Source: Siphonobacter sp. SORGH_AS_0500
GTDB taxonomy: Bacteria; Bacteroidota; Bacteroidia; Cytophagales; Spirosomataceae
Assembly (NCBI RefSeq): GCF_002838835.1
Contig: NZ_NHPP01000018.1
Span: forward strand, 29,860 to 93,859
Direction: 5' to 3'
Length of the DNA: 64,000 nucleotides
Of the stretch, positions 45,192 to 53,153 are shown piece after piece. How positions within the stretch are numbered: position 1 is the first letter of the stretch; each line of letters starts with the position of its first letter. The position numbers and the translations under genes are program-made. The notes beneath the pieces were generated by a model. That model was not told the DNA's origin. It searched no databases and saw only the letters and a list, made by a program, of their open reading frames with translations.

Positions 45192-46844
45192 ATGCGTCGA
45201 TTATCCTGCTTCCTCTTCCTGTTTTTATTTGCCCTGGCTGGTTACGCTCAGGAAACTGAGAATTTTGGTGCCAACCATAACAAGCCCGAACGTGAGGAGT
45301 GGCTGAAAGATGTGGGCTTTGGGATGTTTATTCACTGGAACGTGGATACACAGCTTGGCGTCGTCATCAGCCACTCGCTCGTGGGAGCTTCACCGGATTA
45401 TGTGGAGCGTTACATCAAGGAACTGCCTCAAACCTTCAATCCCAAAGACTGGGATGCTGAAAGGATCGTGATGCTGGCAAAAAATGCGGGCATGAAGTAC
45501 ATCATGTTCACGACCAAACACCACGCCGGATTCTGCATGTGGGACACCAAAACCACGGATTTCAACGTGATGAATACGCCTTACAAAAAGGACATCGTAA
45601 AGCAATACGTGGACGCTTGTCGGAAGTGGGGGCTAGCCGTTGGTTTTTATTATTCGCCCGAAGATTTTGTTTTTGCCTACAAGAATGGCATGAAAGACAT
45701 TACCCGCGATGACCACTGGGAGAAGGCGAAGCCCTTTCAGGCTCAGTACAAGAAATTCGTAGTGGAACAGACGAAGGAATTAATGACCAAATATGGTCCG
45801 GTAGACCTGTTCTTTATTGACAGTGATGTGTTGAAAGAAGAGGTTAAAGAAACGGTCTGGAAATACCAGCCGAACTGTCTGATTACTCGCGGAGCCTTAC
45901 CTACACCTGAGCAGTATTTACCTGGAGAGACGTTAGTGACGGCCTGGGAAAGCAACATGACGATGGGAACAGCCTGGAATTACAAGCCTACCAATGAACA
46001 CTATAAATCAGGCACGGAGTTACTGAACATTCTGATCGAATCACGGGCAAAAGGGGGTTCTTATCTACTCAATGTAGGACCTACTCAATGGGGCAATCTG
46101 AACGAAGGTCAGGAAGGTCGTTTGATGGAAATTGGAGCCTGGCATTTCATTAATCAGGAAGCGGTGCATAACGTTCGCCCCTGGATTGTTCGCACGGAAA
46201 ATGACATCTGGTTTACGAAGAAGAAAGACGAAAATACCGTTTATGCGTACTTAACGAACATGCCCGATTGGCCTCGCGGCGAGCGTCGGGAATTCTTGAT
46301 TCGTTCGGTAAAAGCAACGGCGAATACGGAAGTTTCAGTATTAGGACAAACGGGTAATATCGTGGAATATAAACCTAACGTGGATGGTCGGGCTCGCTTC
46401 GAGCAAACGCCGGAAGGGTTGAAAATCTCAGTTGTTCGGGCTCAGCGGATTTATAATAATCACAAGTGGCCTAATCCCATCGTAGTAAAACTCAAAAATG
46501 TAGAAGCGGCTCTGACGCCCATGCAGTTCCGTACGGTAAGTGCTGAAAAGTTGAAAAACGGTAACCTGAAATTGACGGCAGATGTCGTAAGAATGGGTTC
46601 AGGAAAAGAGTATCGCATTGGCTTCGAGTATCGTCCCGTACAAAGTTCGCTGAACGAAGAATTCAATGAAAAATGGAAGTCAACGGATATTTATCCCGTA
46701 ACCAATACCGGCAAAATGACGCTGGAATTAGTGAAAGGTAATATTCAGTCTTACAACGAAATTGAATACCGGGCGGTGGTCTATCAGGACAACATGCGAA
46801 TTGAAGGCAATACTCAGAAGATCAGTACCCTGCGGCTGGAATAG
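45192..46844 (+). CDS. GH29-family alpha-L-fucosidase
   Basis: This 550-residue enzyme has a signal peptide (MRRLSCFLFLFLFALAGYAQ), the GH29 opening REEWLKDVGFGMFIHWNVDT, the sugar-binding TTKHHAGFCMWDTKTTDFNV (about 113-132) and the nucleophile strand GPVDLFFIDSD (about 201-211), where Asp would attack the fucosyl bond. SRAKGGSYLLNVGPTQWGNL is the conserved late segment. It removes alpha-linked fucose from glycans outside the cytoplasm. It works with the hexosaminidase upstream; the nucleophile context differs from the usual W-x-D-G, so activity on other 6-deoxy sugars cannot be excluded. Confidence 0.88.
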   Translation: MRRLSCFLFLFLFALAGYAQETENFGANHNKPEREEWLKDVGFGMFIHWNVDTQLGVVISHSLVGASPDYVERYIKELPQTFNPKDWDAERIVMLAKNAGMKYIMFTTKHHAGFCMWDTKTTDFNVMNTPYKKDIVKQYVDACRKWGLAVGFYYSPEDFVFAYKNGMKDITRDDHWEKAKPFQAQYKKFVVEQTKELMTKYGPVDLFFIDSDVLKEEVKETVWKYQPNCLITRGALPTPEQYLPGETLVTAWESNMTMGTAWNYKPTNEHYKSGTELLNILIESRAKGGSYLLNVGPTQWGNLNEGQEGRLMEIGAWHFINQEAVHNVRPWIVRTENDIWFTKKKDENTVYAYLTNMPDWPRGERREFLIRSVKATANTEVSVLGQTGNIVEYKPNVDGRARFEQTPEGLKISVVRAQRIYNNHKWPNPIVVKLKNVEAALTPMQFRTVSAEKLKNGNLKLTADVVRMGSGKEYRIGFEYRPVQSSLNEEFNEKWKSTDIYPVTNTGKMTLELVKGNIQSYNEIEYRAVVYQDNMRIEGNTQKISTLRLE

Positions 46845-46879
46845 TGAAAATTGCACTGGCGGGTTTTAAGTGCCGATTA

Positions 46880-46986
46880 CCGCTGCCATCGTGGCCAGGC
46901 CAGCTTTTCCGCTGGCAGCAAAAGCCGGGACTTAGGCTTGGTTGGTAGGAATGGAGTAGTGCTGCCAGCGAAAAAGCTGGCAGCGG
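46880..46986. repeat. Long imperfect hairpin, GCTGCCAGCGG family
   Basis: 46900-46919 pairs with 46961-46980 at 19 of 20 positions (CCAGCTTTTCCGCTGGCAGC), and outside it CCGCTGCCA pairs with TGGCAGCGG. The same GCTGCCAGC/GCTGGCAGC core occurs at 33879/33930. It lies in the spacer between the GH29 and GntP genes. Confidence 0.75.
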
Positions 46987-47090
46987 CATCAATAACCTTG
47001 ATTGTGCTGTTAGCATCTATTCGTTGCCAGTAGGAACAACGGTTAAATAATAAAGAGGTCGCTTAAAAACTAAAGGTTACGTTTTCACTG

Positions 47091-47118
47091 AAAACAGAAA
47101 ACCGCAAACAGAAAACGG
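47091..47118 (+). repeat. AAC heptad array before the gntP-type start
   Basis: AAC occurs at 47093, 47100, 47107 and 47114, exactly seven apart, ten bases before the ATG at 47124. No complementary array is seen next to it; the upstream spacer holds the GCTGCCAGC hairpin instead. Confidence 0.8.
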
Positions 47119-47123
47119 ATCGA

Positions 47124-48425
47124 ATGCTTAGTGTTGCTGCCTGTATTGTTTTACTAGTGTTACTTATTGTTTGGGCCAAAGTCAATCCCTTTTTAGCCTT
47201 TCTGCTAGTTTCGGTTTTAGCGGGCTGGTTATTAGGTATTCCTCTGATAAAAATCGGACAATCCATACAGAAAGGAGTTGGTGATACCCTGGGTTCGCTG
47301 GTATTAATCATTGCCCTCGGAGCCATGCTGGGAAAACTGGTGGCCGAAAGCGGAGCCGCTCAGAAAATTGCCTCAGTGATGATGGGGTTGTTCGGCGAAA
47401 AATATATTCACTGGGGACTAGTCTGTACGGGGTTTATCATCGGGATTCCTCTGTTTTACGGCGTTGGCTTCGTGTTGATGGTGCCACTGATTTTTTCGGT
47501 AGTGTACCAATACCGTTTACCCGCCGTGGCCATTGGGTTGCCTATGTTGGCGTCTCTGTCAGTGGCTCATGGGTTTTTACCGCCACACCCTTCGCCAGCG
47601 GCCTTAGTTGGCCAGTTTCACGGGGATATGGGACTGACCTTAGTATACGGATTAATCATTGCTGTACCCACTATTATCCTCGCTGGTCCGGTTTATGCTT
47701 TAACCCTGAAAGGCATTCATTCAGAGCCATTAGTAACTTTTCAGGCCAGTTTTATTCCTGAAGAAGAGTTACCCAGCGGCTTTAGCAGCTTTTTTACATC
47801 GTTACTCCCCGTTGGCTTATTAACCCTGACCACGCTGTCGCATTTTTATCCGGGTAACCCCTTCGAAGGCGTCTTAGGCTTCATCGGAGACCCGACGATT
47901 GTGATGTTGATTTCTGTAATCGTAGCCACTTTTACGCTTGGAATCAGTCGGGGAAAAAGCATGACCGGAGTCATGAAAACCTACGAAACTGCCGTTAAGG
48001 ACATCGCCATGATTGTCCTAATCAGTGGTGGAGCGGGAGCCTTAAAGCAGGTATTAACTGACAGCGGGCTGAGCACCGAAATTGCCAGTCAGCTCCAAAG
48101 TCTGGAAATGCCACCGTTATTTTTAGGCTGGCTTATTGCAGCCATCATTCGAGTCTGTATTGGTTCAGCTACGGTCGCCGGACTAACCGCAGCGGGCATT
48201 ATCGCTCCGTTGATGACTCAGCAGGCGATTAATCCTAACCTGATGGTATTGTCCATCGGAGCGGGAAGTTTAATGTTTTCGCACGTGAATGATCCGGGGT
48301 TCTGGATGTTCAAAGAATACTTTAATTTATCCGTCAAAGACACCATTCGTTCCTGGTCCATGATGGAAACCCTCGTCGCCATTGTAGGTTTAGTGGGGGT
48401 ATTACTTTTGAATCAAATCATATAG
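47124..48425 (+). CDS. GntP-family permease
   Basis: This 433-residue inner-membrane transporter has about 12 hydrophobic segments and the GntP signature near LGIPLIKIGQSIQKGVGDTL (about 32-51), with GLVCTGFIIGIPLFYGVGFV, LPPHPSPAALV and HVNDPGFWMFKEYF, all typical of gluconate-type H+ symporters. GntP members carry gluconate, D-serine, fructuronate or related acids. It is followed by RidA and an M19 dipeptidase, a set I associate with D-amino acid or amino-acid-derived substrates, so a hydroxy or amino acid released from glycopeptides is as likely a cargo as gluconate. Confidence 0.9.
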   Translation: MLSVAACIVLLVLLIVWAKVNPFLAFLLVSVLAGWLLGIPLIKIGQSIQKGVGDTLGSLVLIIALGAMLGKLVAESGAAQKIASVMMGLFGEKYIHWGLVCTGFIIGIPLFYGVGFVLMVPLIFSVVYQYRLPAVAIGLPMLASLSVAHGFLPPHPSPAALVGQFHGDMGLTLVYGLIIAVPTIILAGPVYALTLKGIHSEPLVTFQASFIPEEELPSGFSSFFTSLLPVGLLTLTTLSHFYPGNPFEGVLGFIGDPTIVMLISVIVATFTLGISRGKSMTGVMKTYETAVKDIAMIVLISGGAGALKQVLTDSGLSTEIASQLQSLEMPPLFLGWLIAAIIRVCIGSATVAGLTAAGIIAPLMTQQAINPNLMVLSIGAGSLMFSHVNDPGFWMFKEYFNLSVKDTIRSWSMMETLVAIVGLVGVLLLNQII

Positions 48426-48433
48426 CAAATGCC

Positions 48434-48505
48434 GTTTTGAGTTTAGGGTTGTGAGTTTGGGGTTATTAAAAACGAACTCAAAACTCACAACCCTAAACTC
48501 AAAAC
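48434..48505 (+). repeat. Heptad arrays forming a perfect 25-bp stem between gntP and ridA
   Basis: Arm 1 at 48434-48458 is the exact reverse complement of arm 2 at 48481-48505, loop 22 nt. GTT occurs at 48434, 48441, 48448, 48455 and 48462; AAC occurs at 48475, 48482, 48489, 48496 and 48503, all exactly seven apart. Arm 1 begins 8 bases after the gntP stop; the ridA start is 31 bases after arm 2. This is the cleanest example of the family in the window. Confidence 0.93.
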
Positions 48506-48535
48506 ATCAAAAACTAATAACTAAATTTTAATCTC

Positions 48536-49027
48536 ATGAGCACAGCCGCAACAACTGTTGAATTACTTAGCCCTGAAGCTGCCTTTGCTAAATTAGGACT
48601 TTCGTTACCCCCCGCCCCTACGCCGCTAGGGGTTTATAAGCCTTACCTGATTGACGGTAAATACCTTTACGTTTCTGGTCACGGACCCGTGCAGGACGAC
48701 AAGAGTCTGATCATTGGCCGGATTGGTCGTGAAATTGATGCTGAAGCGGGTAAAATGGCCGCTCGTCAGGTAGGATTAACCATTCTATCCACCATCAAAA
48801 CGCACGTTGGTAGCCTTGACCGTGTCAAGCGGGTAATCAAGGTATTGGGCATGGTCAACTGCGTTTCCGAATTCGAGCGTCATCCTTATATCATCAACGG
48901 TTGCAGTGAGTTATTTGCTCAGGTTTGGGGTGAAGAAAACGGCATCGGCGTTCGCTCCGCCGTAGGTTTCGGCTCCCTCCCCGACAACATCCCCGTCGAG
49001 ATCGAGGCTTTGTTTGAATTAGTTTAA
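48536..49027 (+). CDS. RidA (YjgF/YER057c/UK114) family protein
   Basis: This 163-residue protein has the RidA fold: YLYVSGHGPVQDDKSLIIGR, then VKRVIKVLGMVNCVSEFERH and the key Arg in IGVRSAVGFGSLP (about 147). Canonical RidA hydrolyses reactive imine/enamine intermediates made by PLP enzymes. The family has several subgroups and this one is of the longer, GntP/dipeptidase-associated kind. Trimeric and cytosolic by analogy. In this operon it would detoxify intermediates from amino-acid breakdown downstream of the dipeptidase. Confidence 0.9.
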   Translation: MSTAATTVELLSPEAAFAKLGLSLPPAPTPLGVYKPYLIDGKYLYVSGHGPVQDDKSLIIGRIGREIDAEAGKMAARQVGLTILSTIKTHVGSLDRVKRVIKVLGMVNCVSEFERHPYIINGCSELFAQVWGEENGIGVRSAVGFGSLPDNIPVEIEALFELV

Positions 49028-49030
49028 TTT

Positions 49031-49188
49031 TCCGTTTTCGGTTTACAGTTTTCAATTTTTATTACTTATCAGTAATTCAATCACAGGGTTTCACTAAGTT
49101 TTACTCAGAGTTACTCCGTGCCTAACGCCGTGAAACCCTGTGGTTCATTGAAAACTGCAAACTGCAAACTGACAACCGAAAACTGAAG
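49031..49188 (+). repeat. Heptad arms enclosing the second 67-nt CACAGGG stem element
   Basis: GTT occurs at 49034, 49041 and 49048 after the ridA stop; AAC occurs at 49153, 49160, 49167, 49174 and 49181, with the ATG 8 bases after the last. Between them 49079-49145 is a 67-nt element closed by AATCACAGGG/CCCTGTGGTT, aligned gap-free with the minus-strand element at 12335-12401. One stem pair differs as A-T versus G-C, a compensatory change. Confidence 0.88.
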
Positions 49189-50259
49189 ATGTTCATTTTT
49201 GATGCTCACCTGGATTTGAGTATGAATGCGATGGAGTGGAACCGCGATTTGCGATTACCCGTCGAGCAGCTCAACGCCAGAGAAAAAGGCTTAACCGATA
49301 AGCCCGACCGGGCGAAAGCAACGGTTTCCTTACCCGAACTTCGGAAGGGAAACATTGGAATCGTCGTAGCCACGCAGATTGGTCGTTACGTAGCTCCCGA
49401 TAACCATCTGCCGGGCTGGCATTCGCCCCAGCAGGCCTGGGCCCAGACGCAGGGCCAGGTTTCGTGGTATAAAGCCATGGAAGATGAGGGTGAAATGACG
49501 CAGATTACCGACTGGGCTGGGCTGGAAAAGCATCTGGCTCTCTGGAACGATGGAACTCCCAACGACCAAAAGCCGGTAGGGTATATCCTGAGTCTGGAAG
49601 GAGCTGACTCCATTGTTACCATTGACCATGTGGAGCGAGCCTATAACTACGGCCTTCGTGCCATTGGTCCTGCTCATTACGGGCCGGGACGTTACGCTCA
49701 GGGAACCGATGCCACGGGCTTCATGGGCAAAGCCGGACAGGACTTACTCAAAGAAATGGAGCGTCTCAACATTATTCTGGATGCAACCCACCTGTGTGAC
49801 GACAGTTTCTGGGAAGCAATGGATCACTTCAACGGGCCGGTTTGGGCAAGTCATAACCTGTGCCGGACGCTGGTGAACCATAATCGTCAGTTCAGCGATG
49901 ATCAGATTCGTGAACTTATCAGTCGCGGAGCGGTTATTGGCGGTGCTTTGGATGCCTGGATGATGGTGCCTAACTGGGTCCGTGGCGTGTCTACGCCCGA
50001 AGGCATGAACTGTAATCTGGACGTATTAATTGACCACCTCGATCATATCTGTCAGATTGCTGGCAATGCCGACCACATTGGCATTGGAACGGATCTGGAC
50101 GGAGCTTTCGGTCGGGAGCAGTGTCCGTATGATCTGGAAACGATTGCCGATTTGCAAAACATTCCGGGCTTACTGGCCAAGCGGGGGTATAGCGAAGAAG
50201 ATATTAAGAAGGTAATGCACGGAAACTTCTTACGTTTCCTGAAGAATGCCTGGAAATAG
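49189..50259 (+). CDS. M19-family membrane-type dipeptidase
   Basis: This 356-residue enzyme has the metal site DAHLDLSMN (about 4-12) with HxD, a carboxylate-bridging region LSLEGADSI (about 130), SHNLCRTLVNHNRQFSDD (about 221) and IGIGTDLDGAFGREQ (about 298). M19 (renal-dipeptidase-like) enzymes cleave dipeptides, including those with a D-residue at the C-terminal side, and some act on D-amino-acid derivatives. No signal peptide is seen, so it is cytosolic. It closes the operon that begins with the SusC transporter and would process imported small peptides. Confidence 0.9.
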   Translation: MFIFDAHLDLSMNAMEWNRDLRLPVEQLNAREKGLTDKPDRAKATVSLPELRKGNIGIVVATQIGRYVAPDNHLPGWHSPQQAWAQTQGQVSWYKAMEDEGEMTQITDWAGLEKHLALWNDGTPNDQKPVGYILSLEGADSIVTIDHVERAYNYGLRAIGPAHYGPGRYAQGTDATGFMGKAGQDLLKEMERLNIILDATHLCDDSFWEAMDHFNGPVWASHNLCRTLVNHNRQFSDDQIRELISRGAVIGGALDAWMMVPNWVRGVSTPEGMNCNLDVLIDHLDHICQIAGNADHIGIGTDLDGAFGREQCPYDLETIADLQNIPGLLAKRGYSEEDIKKVMHGNFLRFLKNAWK

Positions 50260-50286
50260 AAATAGGTTAAGAATACTGTTTTGTTG

Positions 50287-50319
50287 AAAAGCTCTCACCT
50301 GTTAGGTTTGAGCTTTTTT
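50287..50319. terminator. Terminator after the dipeptidase gene
   Basis: AAAAGCTC pairs with GAGCTTTT and a T-run follows; it also lies just past the stop of the convergent lipoprotein gene. Confidence 0.82.
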
Positions 50320-50322
50320 GTT

Positions 50323-50760
50323 TTACTGCCGTTCCAGCATAAACTCACCCGTTTGTAACGTTCGGTTATCAGTTACTGGATTTAAAATCAGTCGGTTATT
50401 ATCCAGAAAAGTTGTCTTAAATAACTTGCCACTCAGCGAAGACATGCAGGGAGCTTTGATTAACAAATAGGAATCTTCCAGCGTGAACGTACCATTTCCG
50501 CAACCCAGAAAGGCATAATGAATAGGAAGGGTATTCTTGTATTCTTCCTTGAATTCTCCCTTTTGATTGAGATTAAGCAGAACGATTTTATCGTTCGGGA
50601 CGGCCATGGGCGTGCAGGTTGAGTCAGTCTTAGGCTGGCAATAGGAAATTAGCCGCCAGCTTCCCTGAATGGGCGAGACGGCCTGATGGGAACAGGACAT
50701 TAACGCCAGTAAAAAGAGGGCAAGCAGCAGCCCATTCAGAGACAGTCTGACGTTTACCAT
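50323..50760 (-). CDS. Small lipoprotein, lipocalin-like or META-like (hypothetical)
   Basis: This 145-residue protein has a lipoprotein signal with lipobox LMSC (cysteine near residue 23), then IQGSWRLISYCQPKTDS and alternating beta strands, as in lipocalin-like DUF families that start with a GxW motif. Five more cysteines (for example TCTPM, FLGCGNG, APCMSS) may form disulfides. Function is unknown. The start overlaps the end of the DUF486 gene by 7 nt, so the two are co-transcribed. Confidence 0.7.
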   Translation of the reverse strand: MVNVRLSLNGLLLALFLLALMSCSHQAVSPIQGSWRLISYCQPKTDSTCTPMAVPNDKIVLLNLNQKGEFKEEYKNTLPIHYAFLGCGNGTFTLEDSYLLIKAPCMSSLSGKLFKTTFLDNNRLILNPVTDNRTLQTGEFMLERQ

Positions 50761-51125
50761 TTTTTGAAGATAAAAAACACGGCAATAACCAGAAAGATAA
50801 AGCCTACAAGGTGATTCCAGGCCAGTTTATCCGTTTTAAAAAGGTACACGGCCATGAGTGTAAATACCGTTAGCGAAACGACTTCCTGAATGATTTTTAG
50901 CTGAAAAAGGGTGAAGGGGCCACCCGTTTCTTCAGAGCCAATGCGATTGGCCGGAACCTGAAAAACGTACTCAAACAGAGCCAGGCCCCAGCTTAGAAAA
51001 ATAACGCCAAAGAGTGAAAGTTTGGCTAACGAAGGCCATTGTTTGACCTGAAGGTGACCGTACCAGGCCAGCGTCATGAAGACGTTGGAGACGATTAAAA
51101 GCAAAATGGAATAAATGCCACGCAT
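50754..51125 (-). CDS. DUF486 (DMT-superfamily) small membrane protein
   Basis: This 123-residue protein has four hydrophobic segments and matches the DUF486 pattern: MTLAWYGHLQ in helix 1, FLSWGLALFEYVFQVPANRIG in helix 2 and the following loop (shown in part), and FTLFQLKIIQEVVSLTVF. The family is a small drug/metabolite-transporter-like module of unknown substrate. It is first in a two-gene operon with the lipoprotein downstream. Confidence 0.85.
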   Translation of the reverse strand: MRGIYSILLLIVSNVFMTLAWYGHLQVKQWPSLAKLSLFGVIFLSWGLALFEYVFQVPANRIGSEETGGPFTLFQLKIIQEVVSLTVFTLMAVYLFKTDKLAWNHLVGFIFLVIAVFFIFKKW

Positions 51126-51334
51126 ATAGAAAGAGAGAACCAGCGAAAGGTTAGGCCAGCTATCTCTTGCGAAAATAAAGAAGTTTTACGGAGAAACGAA
51201 TGACAGAGTTATACAGCTTTAGTCAATCGGGCTGATTAGCTTTCCAATTGGATTTAATGCTTATGGGAGTAACTGAAGCAATCTACACTTCATAAAAAAT
51301 GCCCCCAAGTAGTAGCTAACTTCTTGGAGGTATT

Positions 51335-51372
51335 TTAACCCTGCGACTCATTTTATAGAGTCACAGGGTTAA
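51335..51372 (-). terminator. Hairpin downstream of the 51418 lipoprotein gene
   Basis: TTAACCCTG-GACTC pairs with GAGTC-CAGGGTTAA. A second inverted repeat lies just below it at 51301-51330 (CCCCCAAG with CTTGGAGG). The spacer 51126-51417 shows no gene. Confidence 0.7.
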
Positions 51373-51417
51373 TAAAAAGATAGGTTGAAATTTTTAAAAG
51401 ATGTATTCTTTGTTCCA

Positions 51418-53124
51418 CTACTTCACGTAGGAGGTCATGTTAACAGTAATGGTATTTGAGCCTGCATCATACGTTACATTTCCTTTGACATCTTTATCAT
51501 TAATGGTCATCGGTAATTTACTTGGATCGAACGTAATGAGCGTTTGCTGCCATTTTTTATCGTAGTAAGCACCTACACTGTAGGTCCCATTCTTAATGAT
51601 CTGACTTACCCCGTTTCCGGTGTTAACGTACATGTTCACATTAGTTCCGGGCTCCCACCAGTTACCCGTAGTTTTGTTCATATAAACCCATCCTGAAGGT
51701 TTGGTTAATATTTTACTACTTGAACTGTATACAGAAAAATTGAAGGTCAGATTTACAAAAGTTGGAGGAGCCGGAGGGTTTACATTTACGGTTACATTAT
51801 CAATTGAACAAGGATTAAATAAATTCGTTTGTCCAAGCTGCTTAGATCCCCACATATCATACACTACAATTTTTACTTTACTATAAGCTGGAGATTGGGG
51901 AAGGGTAACACTAAGCCCATCGTATACCTCTTGACTATGCAAGCCAGCTAAATAGGCCCCGTATTCGGTCTGAAGCTGTACTTCGTAAGTGTTTCCTCTG
52001 GTCTTAATTGTATTTGATTTAAAATTTATGGTTAGTTTTTTACGCTTACAATCTTTCATACCATAAAACAATCCCCAATCCAAATTCCAGAATGATAAGT
52101 GAGCTGCTTTAAACTGAGCGGTTAATTTTCCGTCTGAGCCAGCACTAATGGTGGCAGTGCCTTCTTCTTTCCATTCGCCCGTTTCTTCATTCAAACTCCA
52201 AACGGGTACAATTTCTCCCGCTTTTATGGATTCACCAGTCGTTGGATTAATCAGACTTTCATCTAACCCAATTTTAACGTCTACTGGTTTGGAGAATTTT
52301 TTAACTTCGGTACTTCCTGCAAACATATCAACCGCCACAAAACCAGCCGTGATGAAGGTTACTGGATCGGTTGCCTGTCCATTGGCATCGACTACGTTTT
52401 CAGCGATAAATCCTCCAGGAAAAGCAACGACTGACTCCTGAGAAGAGGGGGTGTAATGGACGACATTCATCTGAACCTGACCCGAAGGAACGGCCTTTCC
52501 TGTCGCATCCTGCATTTGGGTGCCTGGAGCAATGCTAATCGTTGCTACGTCGGGTTTCGTTGCGGTTTGCGGGGCCGTAATGGTTACGGTTGATGACGTT
52601 GATCCATTGGCATCAAGATTGGTTTTAACAACTGCGGCAGAGGTACCCTCGGCTGGATTGGCAAACTCCACCAATGGAATCTGAATGGTACTTGCATTGT
52701 CATCGGTTAACGTGACGTTGTACGATACGGGGCTAAATCCCGGAACAGTTGCCGAGATTGTAAATTTCAGCGGTGCATCGGCGGTGGGCTTCACTTTCGA
52801 ACGCATCCCCAGGGGTAATAATCCGTCCGTCACTTTATAATTTTGGGAGCCATCACTCATAAATACTACGCTGGAGTTAGGACCTTCAATAGTTACATTG
52901 AACGAGGTAGGCTGGTTGACGGCATCCACATTCGCATTTACGAACTTAATCATCACCGGAGCCACGAAGGGATCTGCGTTAATGGTGAATTTTACGTCTT
53001 TTAACGGATCAAGACTCATCATGTCTTTTAAATCCTGACAGGCTATCGCAATACCTCCGATGAACAGCATGCCTAAGCTTCCCCGTAGAAGACGATTCTG
53101 TAGAAAAATAGATTTGAAATTCAT
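51418..53124 (-). CDS. Large hypothetical lipoprotein with beta-rich repeats
   Basis: This 568-residue protein has a lipoprotein signal (FIGGIAIACQD, cysteine near residue 29). The body is beta-rich and T/S/V-rich, with a choice-of-anchor or fibre-type look: KFTINADPFVAPVMIKFVNA at the start, TIQIPLVEFANPAEGTSAAV, then a domain with GLDESLINPTTGE and EIVPVWSLNEETGEWKEEG, which resembles the last part of domains seen in secreted adhesins and carboxypeptidase-regulated proteins. Two further immunoglobulin-like modules follow. It shares an operon with the outer-membrane protein at 53154, whose gene precedes it by 29 bp. No specific family is recognised. Confidence 0.65.
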   Translation of the reverse strand: MNFKSIFLQNRLLRGSLGMLFIGGIAIACQDLKDMMSLDPLKDVKFTINADPFVAPVMIKFVNANVDAVNQPTSFNVTIEGPNSSVVFMSDGSQNYKVTDGLLPLGMRSKVKPTADAPLKFTISATVPGFSPVSYNVTLTDDNASTIQIPLVEFANPAEGTSAAVVKTNLDANGSTSSTVTITAPQTATKPDVATISIAPGTQMQDATGKAVPSGQVQMNVVHYTPSSQESVVAFPGGFIAENVVDANGQATDPVTFITAGFVAVDMFAGSTEVKKFSKPVDVKIGLDESLINPTTGESIKAGEIVPVWSLNEETGEWKEEGTATISAGSDGKLTAQFKAAHLSFWNLDWGLFYGMKDCKRKKLTINFKSNTIKTRGNTYEVQLQTEYGAYLAGLHSQEVYDGLSVTLPQSPAYSKVKIVVYDMWGSKQLGQTNLFNPCSIDNVTVNVNPPAPPTFVNLTFNFSVYSSSSKILTKPSGWVYMNKTTGNWWEPGTNVNMYVNTGNGVSQIIKNGTYSVGAYYDKKWQQTLITFDPSKLPMTINDKDVKGNVTYDAGSNTITVNMTSYVK

Positions 53125-53153
53125 AACTAGGCGGTTAGTTATTTAATAAGGGG

